Assembly (NCBI GenBank): GCA_020746995.1
Contig: JAGPXD010000007.1
Span: forward strand, 1,364,001 to 1,428,000
DNA: 64,000 nt
Direction: 5' to 3'
Source of the DNA: Plectosphaerella cucumerina
Taxonomy: Eukaryota; Ascomycota; Sordariomycetes; Glomerellales; Plectosphaerellaceae
Positions 42,411-53,578 of this stretch are shown piece by piece. The translations under genes were made by a program, and so were the position numbers. Below the pieces are notes generated by a model. It was not told the DNA's origin. It did not search any database and saw only the letters and a list, made by a program, of their open reading frames with translations. How positions within the stretch are numbered: the first letter of the stretch is position 1; every line of letters begins with the position of its first letter.

Positions 42411-44809
42411 CGTGATGTCAAGGGGGGAGACTTGAAAGGGCTGGATGGTGATGAGGAGGGAGGTGGTGAACGGATGGGAGGGTGGTAGCCGGCCGTCCTT
42501 ATATAGAGAAGGAAGCAAAGACACGAGCCAGAGTCGCACTCTTCTCAGTCGTCTCCTGTATGCAATCTATTTTCCATCGATTCTGGTGCCAAGGCCGACA
42601 TATACAAGGCGTTGATGGCAGCCGCCCGAGGCTGTCACCAACTCCGCCACCCGCAATCAGGAACTTTACCCGTCAACCCTAGGCCCCGTCCCCAACAGCC
42701 AGTCGGAGGCCGTGCCCACGACGAGTTCAAGTCTGGTTCGTCTGGCTCGCCTGGTCCACGTGAACGCGAGCCTAAATGAACTGTTTCCGAAGGGGACGGT
42801 TGATCCGGCCGTTTCCATGCGGCGCGCGGAGGCGGACGTTCCGGGGATCCAGTCAGGGGTATGTGGCGACCACCAAGTGAAGTCCCGAGTGGCTGCGGGG
42901 TGCAGCACCTCTGCCGCGACGTCTCTGCTGACCTCTGCTTATTGGGAGATGACCCGGGGGAAGGGCGAGGGATAAAATCTGATTGCAGTGCTGCCGCCTG
43001 CGGTAGCGAGGCATCAAAGACGGTTGATGACTGGCTGATGCTCGGGCACTTTCTCCTCCCTTCTCCCCAGTTTCTCCAGACACCCCATGCCCTGGGCTCT
43101 CCTTCCGCGGGATACCCAGTTTCAGTGCCAGTCTTGGGTCGCATCCTGGCGGCGTCTGTCTGTGATGTGCCCATATTGCCCGGACACCATCTCCCGCCTC
43201 GAGCGTGACCATTTCCTCCGGCCCGCCATCCGAGCAGAGTCTGCCCTCACCACCGAGACCGAGGCTGCGGGGTCCGAGGCCATGGGCACTCTGCCATGGC
43301 CGAACCAAGTCATGGATATTAAGACATGATTCATTGGGCCCGTGCTTCGAGTAACCGCCGCCTGGCGTTCGTGGCAGGCCGCCGGTGCGACTCCGGCGAT
43401 GCGGCCTATCAGATAAGGGGGACGCTCAAGTCTGGTTCGCCCCCCACAGCTGCATGTTCTGCTTGGCTCCGTGGCCGAAAGGGTCAGGGCGGCTGCACTG
43501 TTCGGGGCGTGTTCGGCGTCAAGTCTGGGTGCCGCGGGATGTGTTCACCATTCTGAGTCCTTCCGAGGGAAGTTCTTGGCAGAGAGAATATGAAGTGGGT
43601 ATGGAGGGTGGTAGTCCGATGAAATCCGTGGGACTTGGACAGTTCGTTAGACTCGCTTCGGGTGTCAACTTGCTGCTGTGTGTTGAGAGCCGGACCAGGA
43701 GATCCTGGGATGTGGAAAGCGGTGGCACATAACAACTTGAACGTGGAAACATCAACACCGTTTTGATCACCCACTTCCCTCGCTCGATGAGCCGAATTCA
43801 CGGGCCGCTCGTTGCAGAATGGCGATCCGGGTATCAATCTTCCCATTCCGTCGATGGCTGACCAGATCTGGATGATCCTGTCGATTCCCAGGAGAAATCT
43901 AGACGCTCCAGATCAGCACGATGACCTGCTTGTTTCGATTGGAGAAGTGGGTTTCATTTGCGATATATTGCCTGAGCCGGGCCCAGTCTCGGCTTCCAAC
44001 TCACTTATAAATATGTTGTGGCTGCTGACATTGAGGCTGCATCGTACAACAGGTGGCAGCTGACCAGAGAGCCACTTCACCCTTCCTTGATTATGAGGAG
44101 AGTGCCGAGTCTTAGTTCCAACTTCTTCTCTTAGCGAGGTGTGCGAATACCCGCCAGCATCTTCTACTGCCTACATGTATTTGCTGGCAGCCCGCGACTG
44201 GGGTTGCGTCATCCGTGACTGACTGCTGCCTAGGTGCATTACCTCCTGGGCACTTATCAACTCCATTTTGCTCAACAAATTGGTTTTGAGGGCCGGACCA
44301 GCTGGTTATCACGCCCTAAAAGCGATGGTTTCCAAACACACGCCTGTGCTTTGACCAGCCTGTGGTAGGGAATTGTCGTGAGAACATGAATCCAACAGCT
44401 CCGCGTCAACCTTGGCTCAACTCACAGAACCTGAGCTGCCTTCGAGTCAAGGTATTCTCATCCAAAGCAGCCCCTTCAGATTGGTTCGTTCCAACAGGCA
44501 TCCCCTTCAAGTCCTGCTACTACTGGGCTTGAATAATCTGGAGGCACTGGGGCAAAAGTGCATGTCCGATCATCGACAACCAGAACACATGATCATCATC
44601 AGCGGCCAGCTAGCCACCTGACTTTCGGCACTCCATCAATCGTGTCTCGAATGCGTCTAGGTGATCTGTCATGGGCAATGTGGCCTCGATTACTCTGTTC
44701 CCTTCAGCAACAAGCAAACCTATGTACAAGCCGGATCAAAGCCAAAACGCCCGCCTTCCTGAAATCCAACACCTTGGAATTGTACAGCAACATACAGCCG
44801 CCCCAGGTC
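42411..44809. other. Gene-free stretch
   Basis: 2.4 kb between the LPMO promoter and the 3' end of the DHCR24-like gene. Frames such as 42635-43174 (minus) lack motifs. The half from 43.7 kb is visibly lower in GC than the rest of the window. No transposon ends or tRNA found by eye. Confidence 0.55.
42499..42506 (-). promoter_or_regulatory. TATA box of the AA9 LPMO gene
   Basis: CTATATAA on the minus strand, 89-96 bases before the ATG at 42410. A good match in sequence and spacing for a strongly inducible secreted-enzyme gene. Confidence 0.55.
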
Positions 44810-46363
44810 TCACCGCAACGCAGAGAGCACACCCACCAGCCCAGCAAAAGGCCATGTCACAGCCAACTTGCTAAAAAGGCCCTTTCGATTCCTCTCCCGA
44901 TCAACATCGACGCGCACCTTGTCGTACGCCGTCGGCAGCGTGGTGGCGTCGTACTTTTTCCGCAAGGCATCATACCAATCCCGGCCATAGATCCCCCAGA
45001 ACTCGTCCTCGGTGTAATATGTGTGTGAGTAGAGGACTTTGCGACCACCAAGCTCCTTGACCTTGGCCTCGAGGTCGCGGTTTGCCTTGATGAAGGCGTC
45101 GAGATCGGTAGGGCCGAGTCCCCACACGCCGACGTTGAGCATCGGCTTGGCTTCCTTGCCGCCAGGCTCGGAGGTCGAGGGGTGGAAAGTGGGCGTCTCG
45201 ATGGGCGGTAGTGGGCACAGCCAGAGCGGCCAGATCTTGAGTTCCTTCTCGACGTACTCAATGAAGGCGTCGACGCCGGAGTAGGGTAGTGACAGGTCGT
45301 GGACGATGTACCTGAAAGTCATGCGGCTGCCGCCACCGAGGCCGGCGCGGTAGAGGGCGCGGGTGTGCATGAGGCGATCGAGAATGCGGCGCGTGGCGCG
45401 GTTGAACGGCACGAAGCGGAAATACTTGAAAGCCAGCTCGCCGGTCCAGAAGCCGCCGCGGTCGTAACGGAAGAGGTAGTCGCGCAACGGGATGTAATCA
45501 ACAACCGATGTCTCGACGACAGGTGACGCCGGTCCGGGCTCGATCCGCTTCTGTACGTGCAGATAAAACCAGGGGTCGCCAGGTTTGCTGAACGTCGTCG
45601 GCGCAAAAGCGCTGGGCAGCTCATCTGTCATCTTTCCCGAGATGACGACGCCGAGCTTGGACGAGAAGACAATCCCCTCGACAAAGTCATTTTCCTGGTT
45701 ATCCGTCTCCATGCGCACGGCCATGGTGGTGGTGGACGGGTCGCCGTAGACGCTGTACACGGCGCGGACGTACTTTGCGGCCGGGACGAGGCGGACGTCG
45801 AGACGGGTGACGATGCCGAGTGTGCCAAGGGCTCCGGAGGCGCCGCGGAAGAGATCGGGGCGTTCTGTGGGTGAGGCGGTGACGACCTCGCCGGATGCGA
45901 GGACCATTTCAATGGCGGTGACGACTGAGTGGAAGCCGCCGTGCTTGAAAGAGCTGCTCTCACCCGCGGAGCCGGCGAAGCCGCCGCCGACGGTGATGCC
46001 GGGGAACTCCATCACAACAGGGGGGATGAGATCATGGGCGAGGGTGGCGTCGACGAGCCGGTCCATGGGCACGCTGGGCTCGACGACGGCGGTCTTGGCC
46101 TCCGGGTCGACGGAGAGCACGCGGGAGAGGGCGCTGATGTCGACGGAGCGCTGTCCGTGAGCGGGGCGGGTCGAGTTTGTCGAGCCGTGGAAGATGCGGA
46201 ACGGCTCTCCGTGGGCGTGGAAGGCCTTGACGTCGGCGGCGATGCGCCGGACGTCCTGGTCGTGGGCGTCCATTGCCGTCTGTTTCGGGTCCTGCTTCTC
46301 GCTGATGGACGCGCGGAAGCGCGGCTTCGGCATCTTGGGCATCGTGGGCACCTTGAAGGGCAT
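44810..46363 (-). CDS. DHCR24-like FAD-dependent sterol reductase/oxidoreductase
   Basis: Single exon, 517 aa, starting at the first true ATG (46363). The FAD-binding PCMH-type domain covers roughly residues 30-215: HGSTNSTRP, VVEPSVPMDRLVDATLAHDLIPPVVMEFPGITVGGGFAGSAGESSSFKHG, and FRGASGALGTLGIVTRLDVRLVP. The C-terminal half (KYFRFVPFNRATRRILDRLMHTRALYRAG; YYTEDEFWGIYGRDWYDALRKKYDA) aligns by eye with delta(24)-sterol reductase/DWF1-type proteins. The N-terminal membrane anchor of animal DHCR24 is not evident. A sterol or related side-chain C=C reduction is the family activity; the substrate here is unproven. Confidence 0.85.
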   Translation of the reverse strand: MPFKVPTMPKMPKPRFRASISEKQDPKQTAMDAHDQDVRRIAADVKAFHAHGEPFRIFHGSTNSTRPAHGQRSVDISALSRVLSVDPEAKTAVVEPSVPMDRLVDATLAHDLIPPVVMEFPGITVGGGFAGSAGESSSFKHGGFHSVVTAIEMVLASGEVVTASPTERPDLFRGASGALGTLGIVTRLDVRLVPAAKYVRAVYSVYGDPSTTTMAVRMETDNQENDFVEGIVFSSKLGVVISGKMTDELPSAFAPTTFSKPGDPWFYLHVQKRIEPGPASPVVETSVVDYIPLRDYLFRYDRGGFWTGELAFKYFRFVPFNRATRRILDRLMHTRALYRAGLGGGSRMTFRYIVHDLSLPYSGVDAFIEYVEKELKIWPLWLCPLPPIETPTFHPSTSEPGGKEAKPMLNVGVWGLGPTDLDAFIKANRDLEAKVKELGGRKVLYSHTYYTEDEFWGIYGRDWYDALRKKYDATTLPTAYDKVRVDVDRERNRKGLFSKLAVTWPFAGLVGVLSALR

Positions 46364-47695
46364 GATGGGCAGAGAAAGAAGTGCAACGAGCGACTGGTCG
46401 GGGGATAGATGATGCAGGGTCGGTCGGGCGATGTTAGCGGCTTGGCCGGCGTTCCGGGGGCGGCACAGACCCCTCTCAAGCGGGCGGCGGCAGGGCGCGT
46501 GGAGGATCAAGAAATGCCGAGACGAGGCGGGCAGAGGTTCGGCTGGGCTGATGAAGATGGATGGTTCAGTCAGAGGTTGGCTGACGTCCTCGACGTCCTC
46601 TTATGGGTCTCAAAGGGCGCGGCCAAGCTTGTTCATGTCCAAGGCAGCCGGGCAGCACAAGAGCAATAAGAGCTCCAAACCGTAGCGGAAGCATGAAACT
46701 AGCGCCGGGCTCATCGTAAGACACGGCCGAGCCTGTGGCCCTCTTAGTGTTGGGTCTTAGTCTTTAGGGGGCGAGGCGATGCCGCTGCTGCCGTGACAGT
46801 GCCCGAAGGGCTCCCCACATGATGATGGCATGGGCTTTATGAACCCTCATGCGCCGGGCACTTCAGTGGTTTGGTCACGGTGACGCCCCCTACCTAAGTT
46901 GCTGTGCAAGTGCCGGCGCCGTTGGGCCCGGTCACGGTAGATACGCCACTGCCGGGAGCCGGTCGCGGTTGAGCCTCCCCATCACTCCGATGACGGGCGG
47001 CCGCTTGCACCGGATGCGCCGGACTTTGCAGGAAGAGACTTCTCCGTCGACGTTTTCTCGGCCTTCACATTCTTTTGATCGGGCAGCGTCTGGCTCGGCG
47101 GCCTAAACTGCATCGCGTCAATTGACGTGTGTCCTGGCGCCCTTCGACTGACAGTGGTTTTCAGGGGCTTTCCCGTGCACGCACCACGCCGTGTCCTGTA
47201 CCCCGTTATGCGTTCATGCCCTGCCCAGCGATGACCCTCGCACATCGCCATGCTCCGGGCCTGACTCCGATAGACTCTGTCATCTCCTGGTCTGGTGCCC
47301 CAGGATCACCTACATATCATTCCATTGCTCACGTGCGTTCCCCAGGATCTGCTTCGGCGGCACCGAGAAGACTGACTCTCGTGATCTCATGTGAGGAAAG
47401 ATGCCGTAGCCTTGATGATGCACCGGCACCGTCCTGGCGTCCTCAACATCAGCTGCATCACCAGATACCCGACGATCAGAGCCTGGATTGGCTACTTATC
47501 AAACGGAAAGAAAGTTTGATATTGTCCAGACAAACATAGCTATGCTTGTAATGCCAATGGATGTGTGCTACTGCTGCTGTGCAACAGGAATATGCCCCAA
47601 GCAAACGCCGGGCTCCCATGCCCAAACCCAAACTCCGGATATGCTGATCCCAGATCCCCATGATGACATATGAAAAGTACACAACACCTGCTGTG
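46364..47695. other. Intergenic spacer
   Basis: 1.3 kb between the DHCR24-like gene and the MCH1-like gene, both on minus. No supportable coding. It contains the promoter of the former and the 3' flank of the latter. Confidence 0.55.
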
Positions 47696-49477
47696 CTAAA
47701 TGATGATGCCGCGACGAGACCATCCGCCAGGCCCCTTCCACGCAAAGACGACCAGTGAGCACGCGGCCCAAACGGTAATTGTCATGGCCCAAAACGTTGG
47801 CGCGTAGCACTGCTTTCCGTAACAGAAAACGTCGCCCTCGCCCTGACCGAGGTGATGCGAGTTCTTTGCTCCGGCCTGGTAAACGCCCGAGTAGACGAGT
47901 CCCCAGAAGGTCGAGCCCAACGCGGGGAACATGGCGACGATGCCCCAGTTTGTGGCAAAGTTCTCAACGCCCCAAATGACGGTGATGATGATGGGCGTGA
48001 GGCTGAAGACGGCGCCGTAGCCAGCGCCAACGAAGCCCGAGACAATCCAGAAGCGCTCGCCGTGGCCCTGGATCGCACCGGACGCGAGGGAGACGAGGCC
48101 GATGGAAAGGACGATGGCGAAGAAGAGGAGGAATGCCACGCGGGAGATGGATAGGCGGCGCACGAACGGCGGGCGGCCCGTCACGTCCATCTGGTAGTGC
48201 TGGGTTGAGGGTGAAGGCGCGAGCAGGTCGGTGAGCGATCCGGTGAGGAGACGCGCCGCCGTGCTGGTGATGGCCACGATGGACACGTGCGTCGAGGGTG
48301 ACGTGGGTTTTCCGATGTAATCGCGCGTCGGGGGGTAGAGCGTGCCGATGATTGTGCCCAGGTTGTTGATGAAGGCCTCACCGGGGCCGATGATGAGGAG
48401 GAAGCCGAGGGCCAGGCACCACATGGTGCGGTCGGTGAGGAACTGCCTGGTCTCCGCGTTGAGAACCCACTGCTTCTTACGCCATGCGTCGCCATCCGCG
48501 TCGTTGAGCTCTCCATCATCCCCCTCGGCAGTCTCCTCATCTCGAAGACCACCCGCTGCGCCGTAACCATGTCTCGAACCATCGAGGAGCGCGCTGCGGT
48601 CAAGCAGGCCGCTCCGCTCGAGCTCTTCCACCGCTTCTTCGATAATGTCGTTCTCGTCAACGACGACGAGAGTGAAGCCTCCAATGATGCCGACTGCCAC
48701 GAGGAGGATGGAGAGGAAGACGAAGAAGCGGAACACGTCCAGGTCGCCACGGACACCGCCAGGGTGACGCTCGTAGAAGATCTTGCTGCCCACCTGGCTG
48801 AGCCAGAGACCACTCAGGCCAAACGCGGCGATGGGCACAGCGAGAGCCAGCCCGCGGTGTCGGCCCTTGCCAAAGTTCTTCGCATTCGTCGCGACAGCAG
48901 CCAGGTACAGAGCGCAGGTGCCGACACCGACGCAGACGAAGGCGAAGACCATCAGAGGGTAGGTCCAGTCGGCATGGCCGGGGCCAATCTCGAGACCATC
49001 CTCCCCAATCGTGATCAGACGGCCTTCCTTGCCCCGAAGACCCTTTGCCGTCTCGATATCAAGCTTGCGATATGTCGCTGCGGCGATCGCGTAGCCGCCG
49101 CCAAAGAGAACGGCAGCGAGGAACGAAAGTGGGCGGGCACCGGCGCGGTCACAGATGTAGCCGAGGCCAGAGACGGGTAGGTAGAGGGCGATAGACGAGG
49201 CGATGGAGAGTCCGTTGACCTGGAGCTGCGTGTAGTGCAAGCGCTCTTGGAAGATGTGTCCGTAGAGAGAGAAGACGGTGATGGAACCGGCGCAGAGGGC
49301 AGCAATGACGGAGGAGACGAAGGATAGTGTTCGGAGGACGTTGGCGGCGCGTCGGGTGTGGCCCTTGCGGCGCTTGGTGCTGGAATCGTCGGAGATAATG
49401 GAGGAAGCTGAGGAGCTGAGTCGGTCGATTGTCGAGGCCGTGTCGTCGTCGTCGGCCGGGCTCACAGGGCGAGCCAT
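47696..49477 (-). CDS. MCH1-like MFS transporter
   Basis: Single exon, 593 aa. The N-terminus is cytosolic (acidic and Ser-rich, then KRRKGHTRR), with 12 hydrophobic spans starting SFVSSVIAALCAGSITVFSLYGHIF and the segment RLHYTQLQVNGLSIASSIALYLPVSGLGYICDRAGARPLS. A roughly 80-residue central loop (DENDIIEEAVEELERSGLLDR...) and WCLALGFLLIIGPGEAFINNLGTIIGTLY followed by STHVSIVAITSTAARLLTGSLTDLLAP match fungal MCH1 (probable monocarboxylate-type) transporters, generally vacuolar or plasma-membrane. Transport substrate is not established for the family. It is divergent from the F-box gene at 50351. Confidence 0.92.
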   Translation of the reverse strand: MARPVSPADDDDTASTIDRLSSSASSIISDDSSTKRRKGHTRRAANVLRTLSFVSSVIAALCAGSITVFSLYGHIFQERLHYTQLQVNGLSIASSIALYLPVSGLGYICDRAGARPLSFLAAVLFGGGYAIAAATYRKLDIETAKGLRGKEGRLITIGEDGLEIGPGHADWTYPLMVFAFVCVGVGTCALYLAAVATNAKNFGKGRHRGLALAVPIAAFGLSGLWLSQVGSKIFYERHPGGVRGDLDVFRFFVFLSILLVAVGIIGGFTLVVVDENDIIEEAVEELERSGLLDRSALLDGSRHGYGAAGGLRDEETAEGDDGELNDADGDAWRKKQWVLNAETRQFLTDRTMWCLALGFLLIIGPGEAFINNLGTIIGTLYPPTRDYIGKPTSPSTHVSIVAITSTAARLLTGSLTDLLAPSPSTQHYQMDVTGRPPFVRRLSISRVAFLLFFAIVLSIGLVSLASGAIQGHGERFWIVSGFVGAGYGAVFSLTPIIITVIWGVENFATNWGIVAMFPALGSTFWGLVYSGVYQAGAKNSHHLGQGEGDVFCYGKQCYAPTFWAMTITVWAACSLVVFAWKGPGGWSRRGIII

Positions 49478-50350
49478 GTCGGGTGTTGCGATGCGCCGAT
49501 GTCGGCGCGGGGGAGGGCGACGAGGATGTCACTGCAGGTCGGAACTCGCAGGCGTATCACTTCAGACCATGTGATGTGTGTGTTGTAGAAAGAAGAAAGT
49601 GGCACGGCGAAGCGTACTCGGGGATGTTGGAGGGTGACTGGCGGTCGGACAGAAGCAGTGGAGGATGGGCGGCACGATGATGACTCCGGAGCCGTCACTC
49701 GCGTCATTGCCTGGGGTTCGTCAACGGCCGCCTGACCTAGCTTATCTAAGCGCATTTCCCCACAAGGATCCATCGGATCGAGATCAGATACGAGCTAGCT
49801 TATCTGCCCTTCCTTCTCGAAAATCCGCCATCAGTGTTACTCGATTTCCTCACTCTTGAGGGTGTCAATGCGGATCCAATGTCCATCATCAAGCCGGCGA
49901 TGATGCCTCGTCCCAGCTAGCGCTTCCAGGGTTCACTTTCTGCTTGGAGGGCAGTAGCCACCGCCGCCGAGGCAATTGACGCCTTGATCTTGCTCCGGCC
50001 CATCGAATGCTCTGGACTTCAGGGGCAGTGATTGACAATTTTCATCTCACGGCCTACACACACATAGGTAAGGTAAGTCGGGTAGTACCTTCCTCACCCT
50101 GGGACCGCCATCCAATCTATTCGACCATGTGAGATTCGCGGAAGGTACGGCGCGTGAAGGAAGGGACTACCCGTCGCTGTCCACCTCGCATGATGGATGC
50201 CCGGGCTGGCACCGGTGTCCCTTGTCTACCTTACTCTGCCGCTCAACGACATTCCCACCACAACAACACCAATCACCATCGTCACAAACCACAATCGTTA
50301 CCGACATTATCCTTCGTTAGACATACATCCATTCCAGGACGGAAACAGAA
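49478..50350. promoter_or_regulatory. Bidirectional promoter region
   Basis: 873 bases between the divergent MCH1-like and F-box genes. No convincing coding. The last 150 bases are rich in ACCACAAC/CATCATC words typical of leaders; no clear TATA. Confidence 0.5.
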
Positions 50351-52069
50351 ATGGGTCCCTTGGGAACACCATCACCCTCGTTTTCATCATCACCAGCATC
50401 GGCATCATCGGCATCAACATCATTGGCGAGCGCTGACCCAGAAGACCCGGGCTGCCTAGTGGACAATTTCAACAACCTCCAGCTCCCAGATGAAAATGTG
50501 CCACGGAACGATGAAAAATCAGGCCCCGGCTTGGACGCGCTCCCGCCTGAGCTGATCTGTATGTTGGTTCCCCACCTCCAGCCAGACGATTTTGCGGCAT
50601 GCGTCCGGGTCAGCAAGAATTGGTTCTCTACCTGGACCTCTGAAGTTGTGGCCAGCGATATACTGCATCAGTCCTTTCCCGGGCTCATTCAGACGGCGAA
50701 GAGGAAGGGAATCTTGCCGCCGAGACTGTGGACGTTGTTCCAGCTGGCCGCGCGCAAGCGTTGGCGCTTCTTGTGCGGCAGCCACGGGGCGGTGCGCACG
50801 TATCCCAACCGCATGGACTTCATTGCCAATGGCGGGCAAATTCTGCGCGGAATGATCGATCGCGGACCCCTCTACTCCTCAGGCCGGGTCGCTTGGCAAC
50901 ACGACGGGCGGTCTTTTGTCATCGACGATCTTCACGCAAAGACCCGTCATTTCCGGGTACAGCCCCGGCGTGGCGACGAGCTGTATCTTGTTGCCATGAC
51001 GGAAAATCTGGTCATCTTCACCGACAGATGGGAGTTTGCTTACCCTCAGATGCTGTATGTGTTGGCACCATCCGCATACCTCGCACATGCGGAGCCTTCC
51101 ATTAGCATGCGCTGACTTGTGAATAGTGTCATACACAACATCAGCGAACGCAGGAGCATCCACCTTCGGCTCCCCTTCCGTGTTTGTCACCTGCAGGCTA
51201 GCGGCCTCACTGTCGGCCTCCATCTCTTCAAAAAGCTCAGCCAAGACGGATTTGGATCCCCGTACGTCTGGCGGTGGGGTGGTACCCTCGAGAGACTGCG
51301 CCCGTCTCAGGCCAGTCGACAACAAGTCTCCAATTTTGAGTCAAAGCATCCCATTCTGACGGCACGGGGATTTCTCTACCACCCTTGGGATGATGATATA
51401 TTTTTTGTCGTTTGGACGGCCCACGAGCCCGGCCGACCCGGGGCCGGAGATCCATCCGCTGCCATCAAGGCCGAACATGGCGCCGAGAGCCCACACCAAA
51501 GCAGAGAGCGGATTGCCGTGCTGGTCGATGTGTACAAACAGACCCCCTCGGGCTGGACCCCCACCGGCAACTCTCATGTGGAATACGACTTACTGTCAGG
51601 GGGGGCTACCAGGGCTCTCCTTGGAACCTGGTGTCAAAAAACCGATTTCCACGGTGGTCATGAGCTGTTGATGGGCCTTAGAGGCGCCTACCGTCCCTAC
51701 ACGATCCCGTCGCAGTACATTCACGGCCCCCTCATGTTCAACACCGTCACAAGACGCTTCACCGCGGGTTATCGACCTCAATTTCGACGCCCACCAGTCT
51801 CACCATAGAACGATCCGAGGCCACGGGCAGAGGTGCTTCACATGGACGGGCCACTGAATACGCAGCAGTGGATGCGGAATGCCATGTACCCTTACAGGTT
51901 GTCTGGACCGGTCCCGAACATATCGGTGACTCAACGTGGGACGATGGCCTGCGACGAAGACTTTATGATTTTGAACGATCCGCACTTCTTTACGACGGGC
52001 TACTTGATATGGGGGTATGGAAAGGATATGGCAAAACTAGGGCTACCTGGACGTGTACACCCCGGTTGA
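50351..52069 (+). CDS. F-box protein
   Basis: Three exons give 527 aa: 50351-51054, 51127-51767 and 51831-52069. Intron 1 is 72 nt (GTATGT...GAATAG). Intron 2 is 63 nt and less certain (GTTATC...GGGCAG); an alternative is GTCACA at 51746 to CATAG at 51808. Both introns are multiples of three but contain in-frame stops. The F-box is at residues about 61-100 (LDALPPELICMLVPHLQPDDFAACVRVSKNWFSTWTSEVV). The rest is a large, beta-rich region of the kind found in fungal F-box proteins (HPILTARGFLYHPWDDDIFFVVWT; RGTMACDEDFMILNDPHFFTTGYLIWGY). It would serve as an SCF ubiquitin-ligase receptor. Its last 27 bases overlap the epimerase gene on the other strand. Confidence 0.83.
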
Positions 52070-53077
52070 CACAGCATGATACCCCTTTTTGCCCACTTTG
52101 TATGTTAGCGGACTCCTCCAGTCGTCGCCTTGAGCGATCTTCTTGACAGCGTTTTCAATGGTATGCTCAGGCTGCCACCCAAGATCCCGCACAGCTTTCG
52201 CAGAATCATACACTCTGTCGATCCTGTCGAGGAATTTCCACCCTTGTGCCGCGAACACCTTATCAATCCCCGGCACACACTCGCGCAGCACGCCGGCAGC
52301 ATCCTGGTCCAGCCGACGCAGCACCTCAGCGTCATCCCGTGGAAACGGCGGCGGTGCGCTGATGATGTACTTACCCCAACCTATGTCCCCGGCCTTTCTC
52401 GTGGCGCAGACACAGGCGGAGACGATATCGGCTACATCGGCCCTGCGGTACGCCAGCTCCAGGACCTTCAGATTCTCATCTCCCATGGCGTTCCGTCGGT
52501 CCTCATCGTCATCCTCTTCAGGGAAGAAGCGGCTCGTCCGCAGGACAACAGTCGGCATGCCAGTTTGTGAGTGAACGAGGCGACACATATCCTCTGCCGC
52601 AACCTTGGTGACGCCGTAGATATTCTTCGGGATCGGTACGACAGACTCATCGATCCATGCCGCTGGATCACCGGGACGAGGACTCAGGGCTTTTCCAAAG
52701 GTGGATGTTGTTGAAGTGAAAACGAAAGAGGCGATGCGAGGATTCCCGTCTGCGTCGCGGAGGGAGGAGGCTTCTTCGAGGAGGTTGAGGGTTCCGAGGA
52801 TGTTGACGTCGACGAAGGCGGATTTGGGGTGGGAGTCGACGTGGGGTTTGTGGAGGGTGGCGACGTGAATTATGTGCCGGATGGAAGGGTTTTGCGCGAG
52901 GATGGAGGCGATGAAGGGGCGGTCGGTGATGGAGCCGACGTGGGTTGTTGTTGTGGAGGGGAGGGTGTCGATGCCGATTGGGGGGAGGTTGTGGGAGGGG
53001 AGGGAGAGCATGAGGGCTGTGCCGAGGTGGCCGGAGGAGCCGGTGACCAGGACTTGGGGCGGTGGCTGCGGCGTCAT
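52043..53077 (-). CDS. NAD(P)-dependent epimerase/dehydratase (extended SDR)
   Basis: Single exon, 344 aa. The Rossmann glycine motif is TGSSGHLG (12-19) near the start. A Ser/Thr-rich strand FVFTSTTSTFG (119-128) carries the catalytic Ser. YGVTK supplies Tyr154 and Lys158. The segments HVATLHKPHVDSHP and NILGTLNLLEEA are typical of extended SDRs acting on nucleotide sugars or related substrates. The C-terminal GWQPEHTIENAVKKI is the usual end helix. No signal or membrane segment, so cytosolic. Substrate unknown. Its 3' end overlaps the convergent F-box CDS. Confidence 0.9.
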   Translation of the reverse strand: MTPQPPPQVLVTGSSGHLGTALMLSLPSHNLPPIGIDTLPSTTTTHVGSITDRPFIASILAQNPSIRHIIHVATLHKPHVDSHPKSAFVDVNILGTLNLLEEASSLRDADGNPRIASFVFTSTTSTFGKALSPRPGDPAAWIDESVVPIPKNIYGVTKVAAEDMCRLVHSQTGMPTVVLRTSRFFPEEDDDEDRRNAMGDENLKVLELAYRRADVADIVSACVCATRKAGDIGWGKYIISAPPPFPRDDAEVLRRLDQDAAGVLRECVPGIDKVFAAQGWKFLDRIDRVYDSAKAVRDLGWQPEHTIENAVKKIAQGDDWRSPLTYKVGKKGYHAVSTGVYTSR

Positions 53078-53578
53078 TTTGATGGTTGATGAGGCCTGAG
53101 AGAAATGTTGATGATCGGCTTCTGCTGCAGTTGATGGTGTTTGCTGATTGATATAACTGTAGCTCCTAGGGTTGGCGCCGGGTGACTCACGGCGAGAACC
53201 GAGGGCCGGCTTCTCATAGGGCGTCGTATTTCGGCGCCGTCTCGGAGGTCGAGCGTTCGGGACGGCGCCACGACCTGGGCAGGTTGCGGGGACCTGATAC
53301 CCCGGCGTGTGTCATTTGAAGTCTTGTATTACAGTCGAGGCCTTGGCCAAGAATTATCTATCGAACAACTGCTTTATGCTCGCTCTTTTTGCGCCCTGGA
53401 ATCAAGAACCGGAAACGCTGTCCAAACCACCTGAACTCCCGTCCCTGTACAATGGTGTATGCCCGCTCCGGAAAAACAGTCGTTGACAAAAGGAATTGCG
53501 CCGAGAACGCCTGCAATGCAGGTATCATGTCGTTGAGGCTCCCATGTCCCTCGTGAGGGAAGAAGTCGTGCCCAGTCC
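53078..53578. other. Intergenic spacer
   Basis: 501 bases between two minus-strand genes: the promoter of the epimerase and the 3' flank of the glycosyltransferase. Nothing else seen. Confidence 0.55.

Noticed and set aside
43326..43410. Possible tRNA-like sequence with a T-arm-like CCGGTGCGACTCCGG
   Set aside because: No matching acceptor stem, D-arm or GGTTCGA box could be assembled.
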